The translations under genes were made by a program, and so were the position numbers. The notes beneath the pieces are model-generated. The model ran no database searches. It was not told the origin of the DNA and saw nothing but the letters and a program-made list of their open reading frames with translations. From Salinicola acroporae (GTDB lineage: Bacteria; Pseudomonadota; Gammaproteobacteria; Pseudomonadales; Halomonadaceae), in NCBI RefSeq assembly GCF_003206615.1, contig NZ_PZJW01000007.1, positions 204,471 to 268,470 on the forward strand: 64,000 bases of DNA, in the 5' to 3' direction. Of the stretch, positions 9,448 to 18,095 are shown in pieces. Position 1 is the first letter of the stretch. The number at the start of each line of letters is the position of its first letter.

Positions 9448-10092
9448 ATGTTAGAGAAACTCCGCGAGCGCCTGCAAGCACATCGCCCAAGTCGCTTGAG
9501 CGGTGTTCATCCCCAGGCAGCGGTCCTGCTGCCGATCGTCGCCCGAGCCGAGCCCACGTTGCTGTTCACGCAGCGCACCGCCCACCTCTCCCAGCATGCC
9601 GGCCAGGTCGCCTTCCCGGGGGGCAAGCGGGAACCCGAGGACAGCGACCTTCTCACCACCGCTCTGCGGGAAACCCGGGAGGAGATCGCGCTCGCGCCGG
9701 AGCGGGTCGAGATCATCGGTCGGCTCAGCGACGTCTTCTCGCTCTACGGTCTACGTGTGACGCCCTTCGTCGGCGTGATCGCGCCAGACCTGCCGCTGGT
9801 GGCGGAACCGGGCGAGATCGAGGCGATCTTCGAGGTGCCGCTACGCCACTTCCTCGATGACTGTCGCAGCCACACCGATGTGATCCCGGTCGACGATCGG
9901 CCCTGGTACGTTCCCAGCTACCCGTTCGAGGGCCGCACGATCTGGGGGCTGTCCGCCATGATGCTGGTCGAGCTGCTGGCCGTCGGCTTCGAATGCGACA
10001 TCGCCCTGGATCGCAAGCCCGCCCAGGGCGAATTGCGCTATCACCCCCAGCGCCGGCGCTCCATTGCCGCGCGCCCCGATCGTTCGAGCTAG
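9448..10092 (+). CDS. Nudix CoA diphosphatase (NudL/YeaB-like)
   Basis: 214 residues. The CoA-pyrophosphatase subfamily signature LLFTQRTAHLSQHAGQVAFP leads into the Nudix box (GGKREPEDSDLLTTALRETREEI). These enzymes hydrolyse coenzyme A and its derivatives. It is divergent from the zinc-ribbon Nudix gene, 110 bases apart. Its TAG stop (10090-10092) lies inside the CTAG that borders the repeat at 10089-10227, so the C-terminus may have been reset when that element inserted (inference). Confidence 0.88.
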   Translation: MLEKLRERLQAHRPSRLSGVHPQAAVLLPIVARAEPTLLFTQRTAHLSQHAGQVAFPGGKREPEDSDLLTTALRETREEIALAPERVEIIGRLSDVFSLYGLRVTPFVGVIAPDLPLVAEPGEIEAIFEVPLRHFLDDCRSHTDVIPVDDRPWYVPSYPFEGRTIWGLSAMMLVELLAVGFECDIALDRKPAQGELRYHPQRRRSIAARPDRSS

Positions 10093-10227
10093 GGCCTGTT
10101 CACGCTATCCACGCGCCGCGACGGAGCCAGCTTTCTCGCGAGGCTGGACGCGAGCCGGGGGTTGTGGCGGTTGCGAGCGCTTGGCTCGTAACAACGCCTC
10201 GCGACGTATACTGTGAACAGGCCCTAG
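10089..10227. repeat. MITE-like repeat, copy 1 of an intergenic family
   Basis: Perfect 15-bp terminal inverted repeats, CTAGGGCCTGTTCAC (10089-10103) and GTGAACAGGCCCTAG (10213-10227), bound a 139-bp non-coding unit. CTAG at both ends may be a target duplication or part of the ends. The interior (about 10120-10205) includes GCGCTTGGCTCGTAACAACG and a CCAGC/GCTGG hairpin. It resembles the interiors at 19684-19936 and, in the other orientation, 33945-34045. No transposase lies nearby. It supplies the stop codon of the Nudix gene and ends 19 bases before the oxygenase start. Confidence 0.85.
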
Positions 10228-10246
10228 CTTGCCGAGTGAGTCATCC

Positions 10247-10912
10247 ATGACACCCAACGACGCCCACGACGCCTTCTGGGACAACGCCCAGTTGGTCACC
10301 TTGATCGACGGCCTGGTGGAGCGCGGCTGGTATGTCGGTGAAGGGTTTCTCGACCCGGGCCTGTGCCAGGGACTGCGGGATGACATGGAGCGACTGCACC
10401 AGCGCCAGGCGCTGCAGGAGGCGGCCATCGGTCGCGGTGACGAGCGTACGCTGCGACGCGATATCCGTGGCGACGCGATCCACTGGCTGGATCGGGAAAG
10501 CCTGGCCCAGCGTCGCTACCTGGCGCTGATGAATGAACTCCAGCAACAGATCAACGTCGCCCTTTACGCCGGACTGTTCGAGTTCGAGGCCCACTTCGCC
10601 CTCTACCCGCCGGGAGCGTTCTACCGCAAGCATTACGACAGCTTTCGGGGCCGGGCCAACCGCGTCATCTCCACGGTGCTGTACCTCAATCCGGAGTGGC
10701 CGGCGGACGGCGGCGGCGAGATGGTGCTCTACGATGCGCAGGAGACCGATCGCGAAGTGGCACGCGTTCAACCGCAAGCGGGCACTTTCGCCTGTTTTCT
10801 ATCCGACAGGATCCCCCACGAAGTGCTCCCGACCCGGCAGCCCCGCGGCAGTATCGCCGGCTGGTTTCGCCGCAACGCGTCGCTGGGCGGCGTGATCGAT
10901 CCGGCGCGCTAG
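10247..10912 (+). CDS. 2OG-Fe(II) dioxygenase, prolyl 4-hydroxylase-like
   Basis: 221 residues with a double-stranded beta-helix oxygenase core in the C-terminal half. The iron triad is H129 and D131 (KHYDSF) with H191 (IPHEV). R200 (RGSIAGW) is placed to bind 2-oxoglutarate. PKHD-type bacterial homologues hydroxylate proteins or free substrates; the target here is unknown. ATG 10247 was chosen over a TTG at 10229 that lies at the edge of the repeat. The promoter must lie in or just after the repeat. Confidence 0.85.
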   Translation: MTPNDAHDAFWDNAQLVTLIDGLVERGWYVGEGFLDPGLCQGLRDDMERLHQRQALQEAAIGRGDERTLRRDIRGDAIHWLDRESLAQRRYLALMNELQQQINVALYAGLFEFEAHFALYPPGAFYRKHYDSFRGRANRVISTVLYLNPEWPADGGGEMVLYDAQETDREVARVQPQAGTFACFLSDRIPHEVLPTRQPRGSIAGWFRRNASLGGVIDPAR

Positions 10913-10954
10913 TCGCGGCCGGCGATCCGATATCCTGGCCCGACGCCGGGTAGC

Positions 10955-12316
10955 CTAACGTTCGCTCGTCGCGGCGGTGGCGGCCTGATCGTTGTGGCAA
11001 TCGGCTGTCACGACATCGTCCGGCAGCGCCGTCTCCACGTCAGGTACCACCTGCGACAGATCTTCCTGGTGCTCGTGCTCGATCGCCCCCTGCACCAGTT
11101 CGTCGGTCACGCTGAGTTCGGCCCCCACCACCGACTGCTGAGGATTCGAGGTGAACGGTGCCACCGGGACCGGCGCCGGGCGCCGACTCCGGCGCCAGAC
11201 GAAGAAGACCACCAGCGCCACGCCCAGTCCGGCCAGCGCCACGAACAGCCCGACATCGCCGACATGGATCATCAGCGGCGTGATCAGCGGCGGGCTGAGG
11301 GTGGCGCCCAGGGCGTTGATCAGCAACAGCCCCTGACTCATTCGCACCAGCGCGCCGGCCGGGGCGCGGTCGGCGGCGTGGCTCACCGCCACCGGATAGA
11401 TCGCGAACACCCCGCCGCCCACCAGGAACAGCATCGCCGCGAGCAATCCCGGCAGGTTGGGCAGCAGTATCACGCCGCCACACAATAGAGCCAGCACCAC
11501 GCCGATCAGAATCAGCACGATCTGGCGATCGTGTCGGTCCGACCAGCGCCCGATGGGATACTGCAGTAGCATCCCGCCAAGAATCACGATCGCCATCATC
11601 TCGCCGATCTGCTGCACCTCGAAACCACTGCGCTGGAGGTAGAGCGGCAGCAGACTGTAGATGGCCGACACTGCCAGACCGGAACCGAAGCAGCCCATCA
11701 CCCCGGTCGGCGTCACCGTGATCAACCGCCACGGCGACAGCGGCTCGGCCTGCTCGATGAGCGGGGAAACCCGCGGAATCATGCCCAGCGGCAATACCGA
11801 CAGCGACGCCAGCATGGCGATGACCATGAATGGCTGGCTGGCACCGGCGCGGTCCGCCACGCCCAGCAGCAACTGCCCGATGACCCCGGCGCCGTAGAGC
11901 GCGATCATGTAGAGCGCCAGCAGACGCCCGCGTACGCGGGTGTCCGCCGCAGTCAGCAACCAGCTTTCGATGACCAGGTAGACACCCAGCGTCGCCCACC
12001 CGCCGATCAGGCGCAGCGTGAACCACAGCGGCGCGTTGAGCCACAGCCCCTGCAGCAGCACGGTGACAGCCACCAGCGACGCGAAGCAGGCATAGGCACG
12101 GATGTGGCCGATCCGCAGCAATAGCCGATCGTTGAACAGCGCGCCGATCGCCAGCCCGATGTAGTAGGCGGCCGAGACCCAGCCGATGGTAGTTACCGAC
12201 TCCCCCGCCGCGTCCAGACGCAAAGTGATCAGCGACGCCAGAAAGCCGTTGCCGATGCCCAGGATGAAAAGGCCGAGCAGGGGTGCCAGCGCCATGGAGA
12301 GTAACTGCCGAGACAT
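10955..12316 (-). CDS. MFS transporter (YcaD-like)
   Basis: 453 residues with 12 predicted membrane segments. The first is at MALAPLLGLFILGIGNGFLA, and the loop 2-3 motif is the weak NDRLLLRIGH form. The C-terminus is an unusual hydrophilic, acidic tail of about 85 residues after the last helix. ATG 12316 follows AAGG; the frame upstream to 12469 is unlike the family. The substrate is unknown. It is convergent with the oxygenase gene and divergent from the next MFS gene. Confidence 0.8.
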   Translation of the reverse strand: MSRQLLSMALAPLLGLFILGIGNGFLASLITLRLDAAGESVTTIGWVSAAYYIGLAIGALFNDRLLLRIGHIRAYACFASLVAVTVLLQGLWLNAPLWFTLRLIGGWATLGVYLVIESWLLTAADTRVRGRLLALYMIALYGAGVIGQLLLGVADRAGASQPFMVIAMLASLSVLPLGMIPRVSPLIEQAEPLSPWRLITVTPTGVMGCFGSGLAVSAIYSLLPLYLQRSGFEVQQIGEMMAIVILGGMLLQYPIGRWSDRHDRQIVLILIGVVLALLCGGVILLPNLPGLLAAMLFLVGGGVFAIYPVAVSHAADRAPAGALVRMSQGLLLINALGATLSPPLITPLMIHVGDVGLFVALAGLGVALVVFFVWRRSRRPAPVPVAPFTSNPQQSVVGAELSVTDELVQGAIEHEHQEDLSQVVPDVETALPDDVVTADCHNDQAATAATSER

Positions 12317-12515
12317 AAAACCTTGGACCTCGAGCCTGAGATTCAGATCGGCCGGCAGCGGAAGAGAGCGAGCGCGACAGCCGGAAGCGAGCGCACTATA
12401 CGCCCGGCCCTGCGCCAAAAGAAGTCGAAAAAGCGGCTGAAAAGAGGCTATCGCGCCGCTTTGGGGCAACGTCTGCCTTCGCTATTACCTGGCGTTATCC
12501 AAAATGGCCGTTTGA

Positions 12516-12533
12516 CGATACGAACCGGTATCG
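12516..12533. promoter_or_regulatory. 18-bp palindrome between divergent MFS genes
   Basis: CGATAC-GAACCG-GTATCG is a perfect 6+6 inverted repeat around a 6-base centre, in the 332-base gap (12317-12648) between two divergent transporter genes. It could be a repressor site. No regulator gene is adjacent. The rest of the gap shows no gene: the open frames there have no family resemblance. Confidence 0.35.
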
Positions 12534-12648
12534 AAGTCGCGCCTGTCGCGACCGGGCAATGGGCTGTCAGCGGTTTTTTGCCGTGGAACGGCGTATGCTG
12601 AGCCATTAGCACGCTAATCCGCCTCCCCTGCCGCACGCCCAGGACACC

Positions 12649-13929
12649 ATGCCCGCAGACATCACCGACAATCCCGTTTATCGTCAGCCCGGTTTCGTCC
12701 CCTTTCTTGCCTCGCGCCTCTGCGCGGTCTTTGCCATGCAGATCCAGGCGATCGTGGTGGCATGGCAGGTCTATGACATCACTCACGACCCATTGACACT
12801 GGGCTATGTCGGCCTGGCCCAGTTCCTGCCGATGATCGTTCTGCTGCTGCCCGCCGGCGACGTGGTCGACCGCTTCGATCGCAAGCGCATCCTGCAGCTC
12901 AGTTGGGCCGCCCAGGCGCTCTGCAGTGTGCTGTTGATCCTGCTCTCGCTCCACCAGCCCGATTCGGCAGCACCTTTCTACGCGGTGCTGGTGCTGTTCG
13001 GTGCCGCTCGAGCCTTCACCGGGCCGACGCTGCAGAGCCTGCTGCCGCAGATCGTGCCGCGTGACCAGTTGGGCAAGGCGATCGCCATCAATTCATCGAT
13101 CATGAAGATTGGCGTCATCGGCGGCCCGATGCTCGGCGGCCTGCTCTACGCCTTCGGCCCGACGCTCACCTACGGCGTCAACCTCGGCTGCTTCGTCATT
13201 GCCCAACTGGCGTTGGCCGGCGTGCCGGTGCGTTACGCGTTCGAGCGTGTCCAGACCGACGATACCGCCTGGCAGCGCTTCACCGCCGGGATCCACTACA
13301 TCCGCAACAAGCCGGTCATCCTGGGAGTCATCTCGCTGGATCTGTTCGCGGTGCTGTTCGGGGGGATCGTCGCGCTGCTGCCGGTGTACGCCCACGAGAT
13401 CCTTCACGTCGGCCCCGAGGGCCTTGGCGCGCTGCGCAGCTCGATCGCCATCGGTGCGTTCCTGATGGGGCTCTATCTCGGCGTGCGGGCGATCAAGCGA
13501 CACGCCGGGCTGATCATGTTTGCCGCGGTGGCGGTGTTCGGCATCGCCAATCTCGTGTTCGCGCTCTCGCACTGGTTCTGGCTCTCGTTCGGCGCCCTGC
13601 TGATCGCCGGTGCCGCCGACATGATCAGCGTCTACGTGCGCCTGACACTGTTGCAGCTCGCTACGCCGGACGAAATGCGCGGACGGGTCAACGCCGTCAA
13701 CATGCTGTTCATCGGTGCCTCCAACGAGCTGGGCGAGTTTGAATCCGGCGTCACCGCTTCCTGGTTCGGCACCGTGCCGGCCGCGGTCATCGGCTCGGTA
13801 GGAACGCTGGCGATCGTCGGGCTGTGGATGTGGCGCTTTCCAGTCTTGCGACGCACCGACCGCCTCGATGACGTCGAGGAGGAGCCGGTGGCGCCGTCGT
13901 CAGTGGCGCCCGCGGCCAAGTCGGCGTAA
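12649..13929 (+). CDS. MFS transporter (EntS/MFS_3-like)
   Basis: 426 residues with about 12 membrane segments. The loop 2-3 signature is GDVVDRFDRKRILQ, and the strongly conserved sequence with FTGPTLQSLLPQIVP and SSIMKIGVIGGPMLGG is typical of the EntS-type MFS_3 family, which exports siderophores or drugs. No siderophore genes are next to it, so the substrate is open. A short charged, Pro/Ala-rich tail follows helix 12. It ends 23 bases before the abgR stop, on the opposite strand. Confidence 0.82.
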   Translation: MPADITDNPVYRQPGFVPFLASRLCAVFAMQIQAIVVAWQVYDITHDPLTLGYVGLAQFLPMIVLLLPAGDVVDRFDRKRILQLSWAAQALCSVLLILLSLHQPDSAAPFYAVLVLFGAARAFTGPTLQSLLPQIVPRDQLGKAIAINSSIMKIGVIGGPMLGGLLYAFGPTLTYGVNLGCFVIAQLALAGVPVRYAFERVQTDDTAWQRFTAGIHYIRNKPVILGVISLDLFAVLFGGIVALLPVYAHEILHVGPEGLGALRSSIAIGAFLMGLYLGVRAIKRHAGLIMFAAVAVFGIANLVFALSHWFWLSFGALLIAGAADMISVYVRLTLLQLATPDEMRGRVNAVNMLFIGASNELGEFESGVTASWFGTVPAAVIGSVGTLAIVGLWMWRFPVLRRTDRLDDVEEEPVAPSSVAPAAKSA

Positions 13930-13952
13930 TTCGAGAGAGAAGCCGGCGAGCG

Positions 13953-14858
13953 TCACTCCGCATCCCGGCTCTCGTACTCGAACAGCTTGGCCAGTCGCGC
14001 TGCCACCGGTGTCAGCGGCACCCCGCGGCGCTTGATCATGTGAAAGGTCGCCAGCGGCAGCGAGTCGTCCAGGGTCAGCTCCATCAGTTCTCCCATGCCG
14101 TGCTGGGCGGTCATCTGCGCGGCAAAGGCCCCGACCATCTCGCTGTGCTGGATCAGGTTGAGCGAGGTGGTGAAGGAGTCGCACACCACGCTGACCTGGT
14201 CGCGCGAGAAGCCGTGACGTTCCAGGGTGTCGGCAAGATCGGCGTAATAGCCGCTGCGCGCCGTCGGCAGCACCCAGTCGCAGTCGATCAACTCCTTCAA
14301 CCGGCGGGCACCCGCCTTGGGGTGATCCCGTCTCAGCACCACGACGAAAGGCGTCGAAAACAGCGGCAACGCCTCGAGATCGCTATCGAGCACGCCGCTG
14401 GAGAGCGTATTGATCGAGAAATCCAGCTCGCCATCGCGCAGTCCCGCCACCATCGACGACAGCTGTCCCTCGATCACCCGCAACCTGACATTGGGCAGTT
14501 CCCGCCGGAAGCGCCCGACCACCTGCGGCAGCAGCGTGCGTGCCACCGTGGCCGATGCCCCCATCACGATCTGCCCGCGCAGCACCCCGTTCAACTGCTC
14601 CACGTTCTCCCGCGCCCGGCGCAGCTCTTCGATGATCAGATGGGCGTGCTGATCGAAGGCCCGCCCGGAGTCGGTCAGCGTCACGCCCCGGGAAGTGCGC
14701 ACCAGCAGCGCCGCTCCCAGCCCCTCCTCCAGTTCCCGAATGGCCTTGGTCAAGCCGGGCTGGGAAAGACCAAGCTCACGCGCCGCCGCCCGGATACTAC
14801 CGCGACGGGAGACCTCGACGAAGGCCCGAATCTGATGAAGTTTGATCGGATAATGCAC
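13953..14858 (-). CDS. abgR: LysR-family regulator AbgR
   Basis: 301 residues. The N-terminal winged HTH (about 1-62, KLHQIRAFVEVSRRGSIRAA then LGLSQPGLTKAIRELEE) resembles E. coli AbgR closely, and a periplasmic-binding-like effector domain follows. The start is GTG 14858, chosen because GGGAG lies 7 bases upstream and because family proteins start a few residues before this helix; an in-frame ATG at 14963 would add 35 atypical residues. It is divergent from abgT-abgA-abgB. A palindrome at 14877-14897, 19 bases upstream of the start, is a likely site for autoregulation. Confidence 0.88.
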   Translation of the reverse strand: MHYPIKLHQIRAFVEVSRRGSIRAAARELGLSQPGLTKAIRELEEGLGAALLVRTSRGVTLTDSGRAFDQHAHLIIEELRRARENVEQLNGVLRGQIVMGASATVARTLLPQVVGRFRRELPNVRLRVIEGQLSSMVAGLRDGELDFSINTLSSGVLDSDLEALPLFSTPFVVVLRRDHPKAGARRLKELIDCDWVLPTARSGYYADLADTLERHGFSRDQVSVVCDSFTTSLNLIQHSEMVGAFAAQMTAQHGMGELMELTLDDSLPLATFHMIKRRGVPLTPVAARLAKLFEYESRDAE

Positions 14859-14876
14859 AGGGAGGCTCCCGCTCGC

Positions 14877-14897
14877 GTGATTACCACAGGTTATCAC
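14877..14897. promoter_or_regulatory. LysR-type operator (T-N11-A palindrome) in abgR-abgT gap
   Basis: GTGAT-N11-ATCAC, in full GTGATT-N8-TTATCAC, fits the LysR T-N11-A rule with 5-bp arms. It overlaps the expected abgR promoter region. The same GTGATT-N8-TTATCAC, also preceded by CGC, occurs at 25110-25130 between eboF and eboA. An AAAAG-N10-CTTTT inverted repeat follows at about 14900-14919. The rest of 14859-15141 holds the divergent promoters and no gene. Confidence 0.6.
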
Positions 14898-15141
14898 CAA
14901 AAAGTAATCGACATCTTTTGCCGACCTCGAGCCGGCACTACTGTGTTTCGAGGTCGATGACAACGACTCGCCCTGACGCCGGACGCCTTAGGATCCGTTC
15001 GCCCTACCCACGCGATTCGCGGGTCTGGGGCGAACCGGCCCAAACATAATCGACCGTCGGCGCCGGGCAAGGCAGAGACACAGCGCGATACAACATCCGA
15101 TCGGTCCATCCGGTCGACAACAACCGACTCAGGAGTCCCTC

Positions 15142-16677
15142 ATGACAGCGACCGCGTCTCGCGACGCCGCTCGTCCGCGGCTGTCCATCCGACTGTTGAA
15201 CGCCATCGAGCGTTTCGGCAACCGGCTTCCCGATCCCTTCATGATCTTCGTCCTGCTGGCTGCCGCCGTGCTGGTGGCATCGGTACTGTTCGCCGTCGCC
15301 GGCGCCACCGTCGAGCATCCCGGCAGTGGCGAGGTGGAAGCGATTCGAAGCCTGGTCTCGGCGCCGGGTATCCAGTTCATTCTCGACTCGATGCTCGATA
15401 ACTTCACCGGTTTCGCGCCGCTTGGCCTGGTGCTGTCGATGATGCTGGGGATCGGTCTGGCCGAGAAACTGGGACTGCTGGAGACCCTGGTACGCCACAC
15501 CATTCTGTCGGCACCCAAGCGACTGGTGACCTACACCGTCGCTTTCACCGGCATCATGATGAACGTCGCTTCCGACGCCTCGCTGATCCTGCTGCCGCCG
15601 TTGGCGGCGATGGTCTACCACTCACTGGGCCGCCACCCGATCGCCGGCCTGGCGCTCGGTTTCGCCAGCGCCGGCGCGGGGTTCACCGCCAACCTGTTGA
15701 TCGTCGGTACCGACGCGTTGCTGTCGGGCATCTCCACCGAGGCGGCTCGCATCGTCAGTCCCGACATGACGGTGACCCCGGTGGACAACTGGTACTTCAA
15801 CTGCGTCTCCGTCTTCGTGCTCACCATCGTGGCCGCCATCGTCACCGAGCGGGTCATCGAGCCGCGCCTCGGCAGCTACCGAGGCGACGTCGAGCAGGTC
15901 GAGAGCAGCGAACCGCCGAACGCCCGCCGCGGCCTTCGCAACGCCGGCATCGCCGCGCTGGTGTACATCGCCGCCATCGCCACGCTGCTGTTCTGGCCAG
16001 ACTCGCCGCTGCGCGGCCCGGACGGCAGCCTGATTCCGTCGCCGTTTCTCAGCGGCATCATCCCGATCATCCTGTTCTTCTTCATCACGGTCAGCGTGAC
16101 CTGGGGCGTCACCGTGGGTCGCATCAAGCGCTCGCGCGACGTATCCGAGAACATGGCCGAGGCGATGCGCGACCTGGGCAGCTATATCGTGCTGATCTTC
16201 GCCGCCTCGCAGTTCATCGCCTGGTTCAACTGGACGCATATCGGTACCTGGATCGCGGTCAACGGCGCCGATCTGCTGACCGCGATGGACTTCACCGGGT
16301 TCCCGGTCATCCTCTGCTACATCGTCTTCACCGCCTGCATGAACCTGCTGATCTTCAGCGGCTCGGCGAAGTGGGCACTGGAAGCCCCGGTGTTCGTGCC
16401 GATGTTCATGCAGCTCGGCTACCACCCGGCCTTCGTCCAGGTCGCCTATCGCATCGCCGACTCCTCGACCAACATCATCTCGCCGCTCAATCCCTACATG
16501 ATCGTGGTGCTCACCTTCATCCGGAAATACGACAAGAACGCCGGCCTCGGCACGCTGATGTCGCTGATGCTGCCCTACACCCTGGCATTTCTGGGGATCT
16601 GGATCCTGTTGCTGACGGCGTTCTACCTGCTGGGACTTCCCTACGGTCCGGGTATCACCACCTACTTGCCGTCCTGA
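15142..16677 (+). CDS. abgT: AbgT-family transporter
   Basis: 511 residues (E. coli AbgT 508) with about 11-12 hydrophobic segments. The family sequences NRLPDPFMIFVLLAA near the N-terminus and IADSSTNIISPLNPYMIVVL near the C-terminus are both present. The family imports p-aminobenzoyl-glutamate in E. coli; some members instead export p-aminobenzoate and sulfonamides. The downstream amidohydrolase genes favour import here. AGGAG precedes the ATG. It is the first gene of a plus-strand unit with abgA and abgB, in a different order from the E. coli abgABT operon. Confidence 0.92.
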   Translation: MTATASRDAARPRLSIRLLNAIERFGNRLPDPFMIFVLLAAAVLVASVLFAVAGATVEHPGSGEVEAIRSLVSAPGIQFILDSMLDNFTGFAPLGLVLSMMLGIGLAEKLGLLETLVRHTILSAPKRLVTYTVAFTGIMMNVASDASLILLPPLAAMVYHSLGRHPIAGLALGFASAGAGFTANLLIVGTDALLSGISTEAARIVSPDMTVTPVDNWYFNCVSVFVLTIVAAIVTERVIEPRLGSYRGDVEQVESSEPPNARRGLRNAGIAALVYIAAIATLLFWPDSPLRGPDGSLIPSPFLSGIIPIILFFFITVSVTWGVTVGRIKRSRDVSENMAEAMRDLGSYIVLIFAASQFIAWFNWTHIGTWIAVNGADLLTAMDFTGFPVILCYIVFTACMNLLIFSGSAKWALEAPVFVPMFMQLGYHPAFVQVAYRIADSSTNIISPLNPYMIVVLTFIRKYDKNAGLGTLMSLMLPYTLAFLGIWILLLTAFYLLGLPYGPGITTYLPS

Positions 16678-16737
16678 CGCCGAGGGACGGGGCGGGAGAC
16701 ACGGCATCAAGACATCCAACAGGCGGAGAGCGACACC

Positions 16738-18081
16738 ATGAGTACCGTTACCGAATTCGAGCTGGCCCCCGCGATCGAAGCGCTGAGACCGCAGCTGAAA
16801 GCGTGGCGACGGGATTTCCACCATCACGCCGAGTCCGGCTGGGTCGAGTTTCGAACCGCCTCGATCGTTGCCGAGGAGCTCGAACGGCTGGGCTACGACG
16901 TCAGTGTCGGCCGCGAGGTGATCGACGCCGACAGCCGCATGGGCGTGCCCGAACCCGAAGTGCTGGCCCAGGCGCTGGAGCGCGCCCGCGACCAGGGCGC
17001 CGTGGCGCGCTGGCTGCCCGCGCTTGCCGGCGGCTATACCGGCGTTGTCGCCAATCTGGAGACCGGCCGACCGGGGCCGGTGCTCGCCTATCGCGTCGAT
17101 CTCGACGCGCTCGACCTGCAGGAATCCGGCGACGGCCATCACCGCCCGGCCCGAGAGGGTTTCGCTTCCTGCAACGCCGGCATGATGCACGCCTGCGGCC
17201 ACGATGGTCATACCACCATCGGGCTGGGTCTGGCGCGTCTGTTCATCGAGCTCAAGGCACAGTTGAGCGGCCGGATCAAACTGATCTTCCAGCCTGCCGA
17301 GGAGGGCGTGCGCGGCGCCCGATCGATGGTCGAAGCGGGCGTGCTCGACGATGTCGACCTGTTCATCGCCACTCACATCGGTACCGGCGTGGCCAAGGGA
17401 ACGGTCGTCTGTGGTCATAACGGCTATCTCGCCACCACCAAGCTCGATGTCACCTTCACCGGCGTGCCGGCCCACGCCGGCGCCAACCCGGAAAGCGGCA
17501 ACAACGCCCTGCTGGCCGCCGCCCAGGCCGCCCTCGGGCTACACGCGATCCCCCGTCACAGCGCCGGCGCCTCGCGCATCAACGTCGGCGTACTCAGCGC
17601 CGGCAGCGGTCGCAATGTGGTACCGGGCACGGCCACGCTCAAGCTCGAGACCCGGGGCGAGACCAGCGAGATCGACGAGGAAATGCAGCGCCGAGCGCTG
17701 GCCGTGCTGCGCGGCGCGGCGGCGATGCAGGGCGTCGAGATGGCGTACCGACTTGCCGGCGAAGCGCGCAACTGCGAACCGAGCCCGGCGCTGGTCGATT
17801 TCATCCACTCGCACATCGCTGGCCTTCCCGGGATCGACAACGTGGTCGCGACCGAAAATCGCCCTTCCGGCTCCGAGGACGCCACCACCATGATGCAGCG
17901 CGTGCGGGAACGCGGCGGGCTGGCGACCTACATGGTGTTCGGCACCGAACTGGCCGCCGGCCACCACCATCAATGCTTCGATTTCGACGAGGACGTACTG
18001 CCGGTGGCCATCCACACCCTGGCCTATCTGGCCCTGCAGGCAGATGCCCCGGCGCTTCGCCGCCATTCCGAGAAGAGCTGA
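16738..18081 (+). CDS. abgA: p-aminobenzoyl-glutamate hydrolase subunit A
   Basis: 447 residues, M20/HipO-type amidohydrolase (E. coli AbgA 436). The metal site is visible in MMHACGHDGHTT, then PAEEGVRGAR and the His of ATHIGTG; the lid-domain His is in VPAHAGANPE. With AbgB it forms the heterodimer that splits p-aminobenzoyl-glutamate, a folate breakdown product, into p-aminobenzoate and glutamate. GGAG lies 10 bases before the ATG. It lies 60 bases after abgT and 14 before abgB. Confidence 0.92.
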   Translation: MSTVTEFELAPAIEALRPQLKAWRRDFHHHAESGWVEFRTASIVAEELERLGYDVSVGREVIDADSRMGVPEPEVLAQALERARDQGAVARWLPALAGGYTGVVANLETGRPGPVLAYRVDLDALDLQESGDGHHRPAREGFASCNAGMMHACGHDGHTTIGLGLARLFIELKAQLSGRIKLIFQPAEEGVRGARSMVEAGVLDDVDLFIATHIGTGVAKGTVVCGHNGYLATTKLDVTFTGVPAHAGANPESGNNALLAAAQAALGLHAIPRHSAGASRINVGVLSAGSGRNVVPGTATLKLETRGETSEIDEEMQRRALAVLRGAAAMQGVEMAYRLAGEARNCEPSPALVDFIHSHIAGLPGIDNVVATENRPSGSEDATTMMQRVRERGGLATYMVFGTELAAGHHHQCFDFDEDVLPVAIHTLAYLALQADAPALRRHSEKS

Positions 18082-18095
18082 AGAGAGGTAGCTTC

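Noticed and set aside
9369..9860. Alternative frame over the Nudix CoA diphosphatase gene
   Set aside because: Only the frame at 9448-10092 has the Nudix box and the CoA signature; the other is an Arg/Pro-rich shadow.
12323..12601. 92-residue open frame in the gap between the two MFS genes
   Set aside because: No recognisable motif, no good ribosome binding site, and basic residues of the kind seen in non-coding GC-rich frames; it also spans the CGATAC/GTATCG palindrome.
15622..17475. 617-residue minus-strand frame antisense to abgT/abgA
   Set aside because: Antisense shadow: rich in Gly, Asp, His and Arg with no domain, while abgT and abgA on the plus strand match known families over their full lengths.
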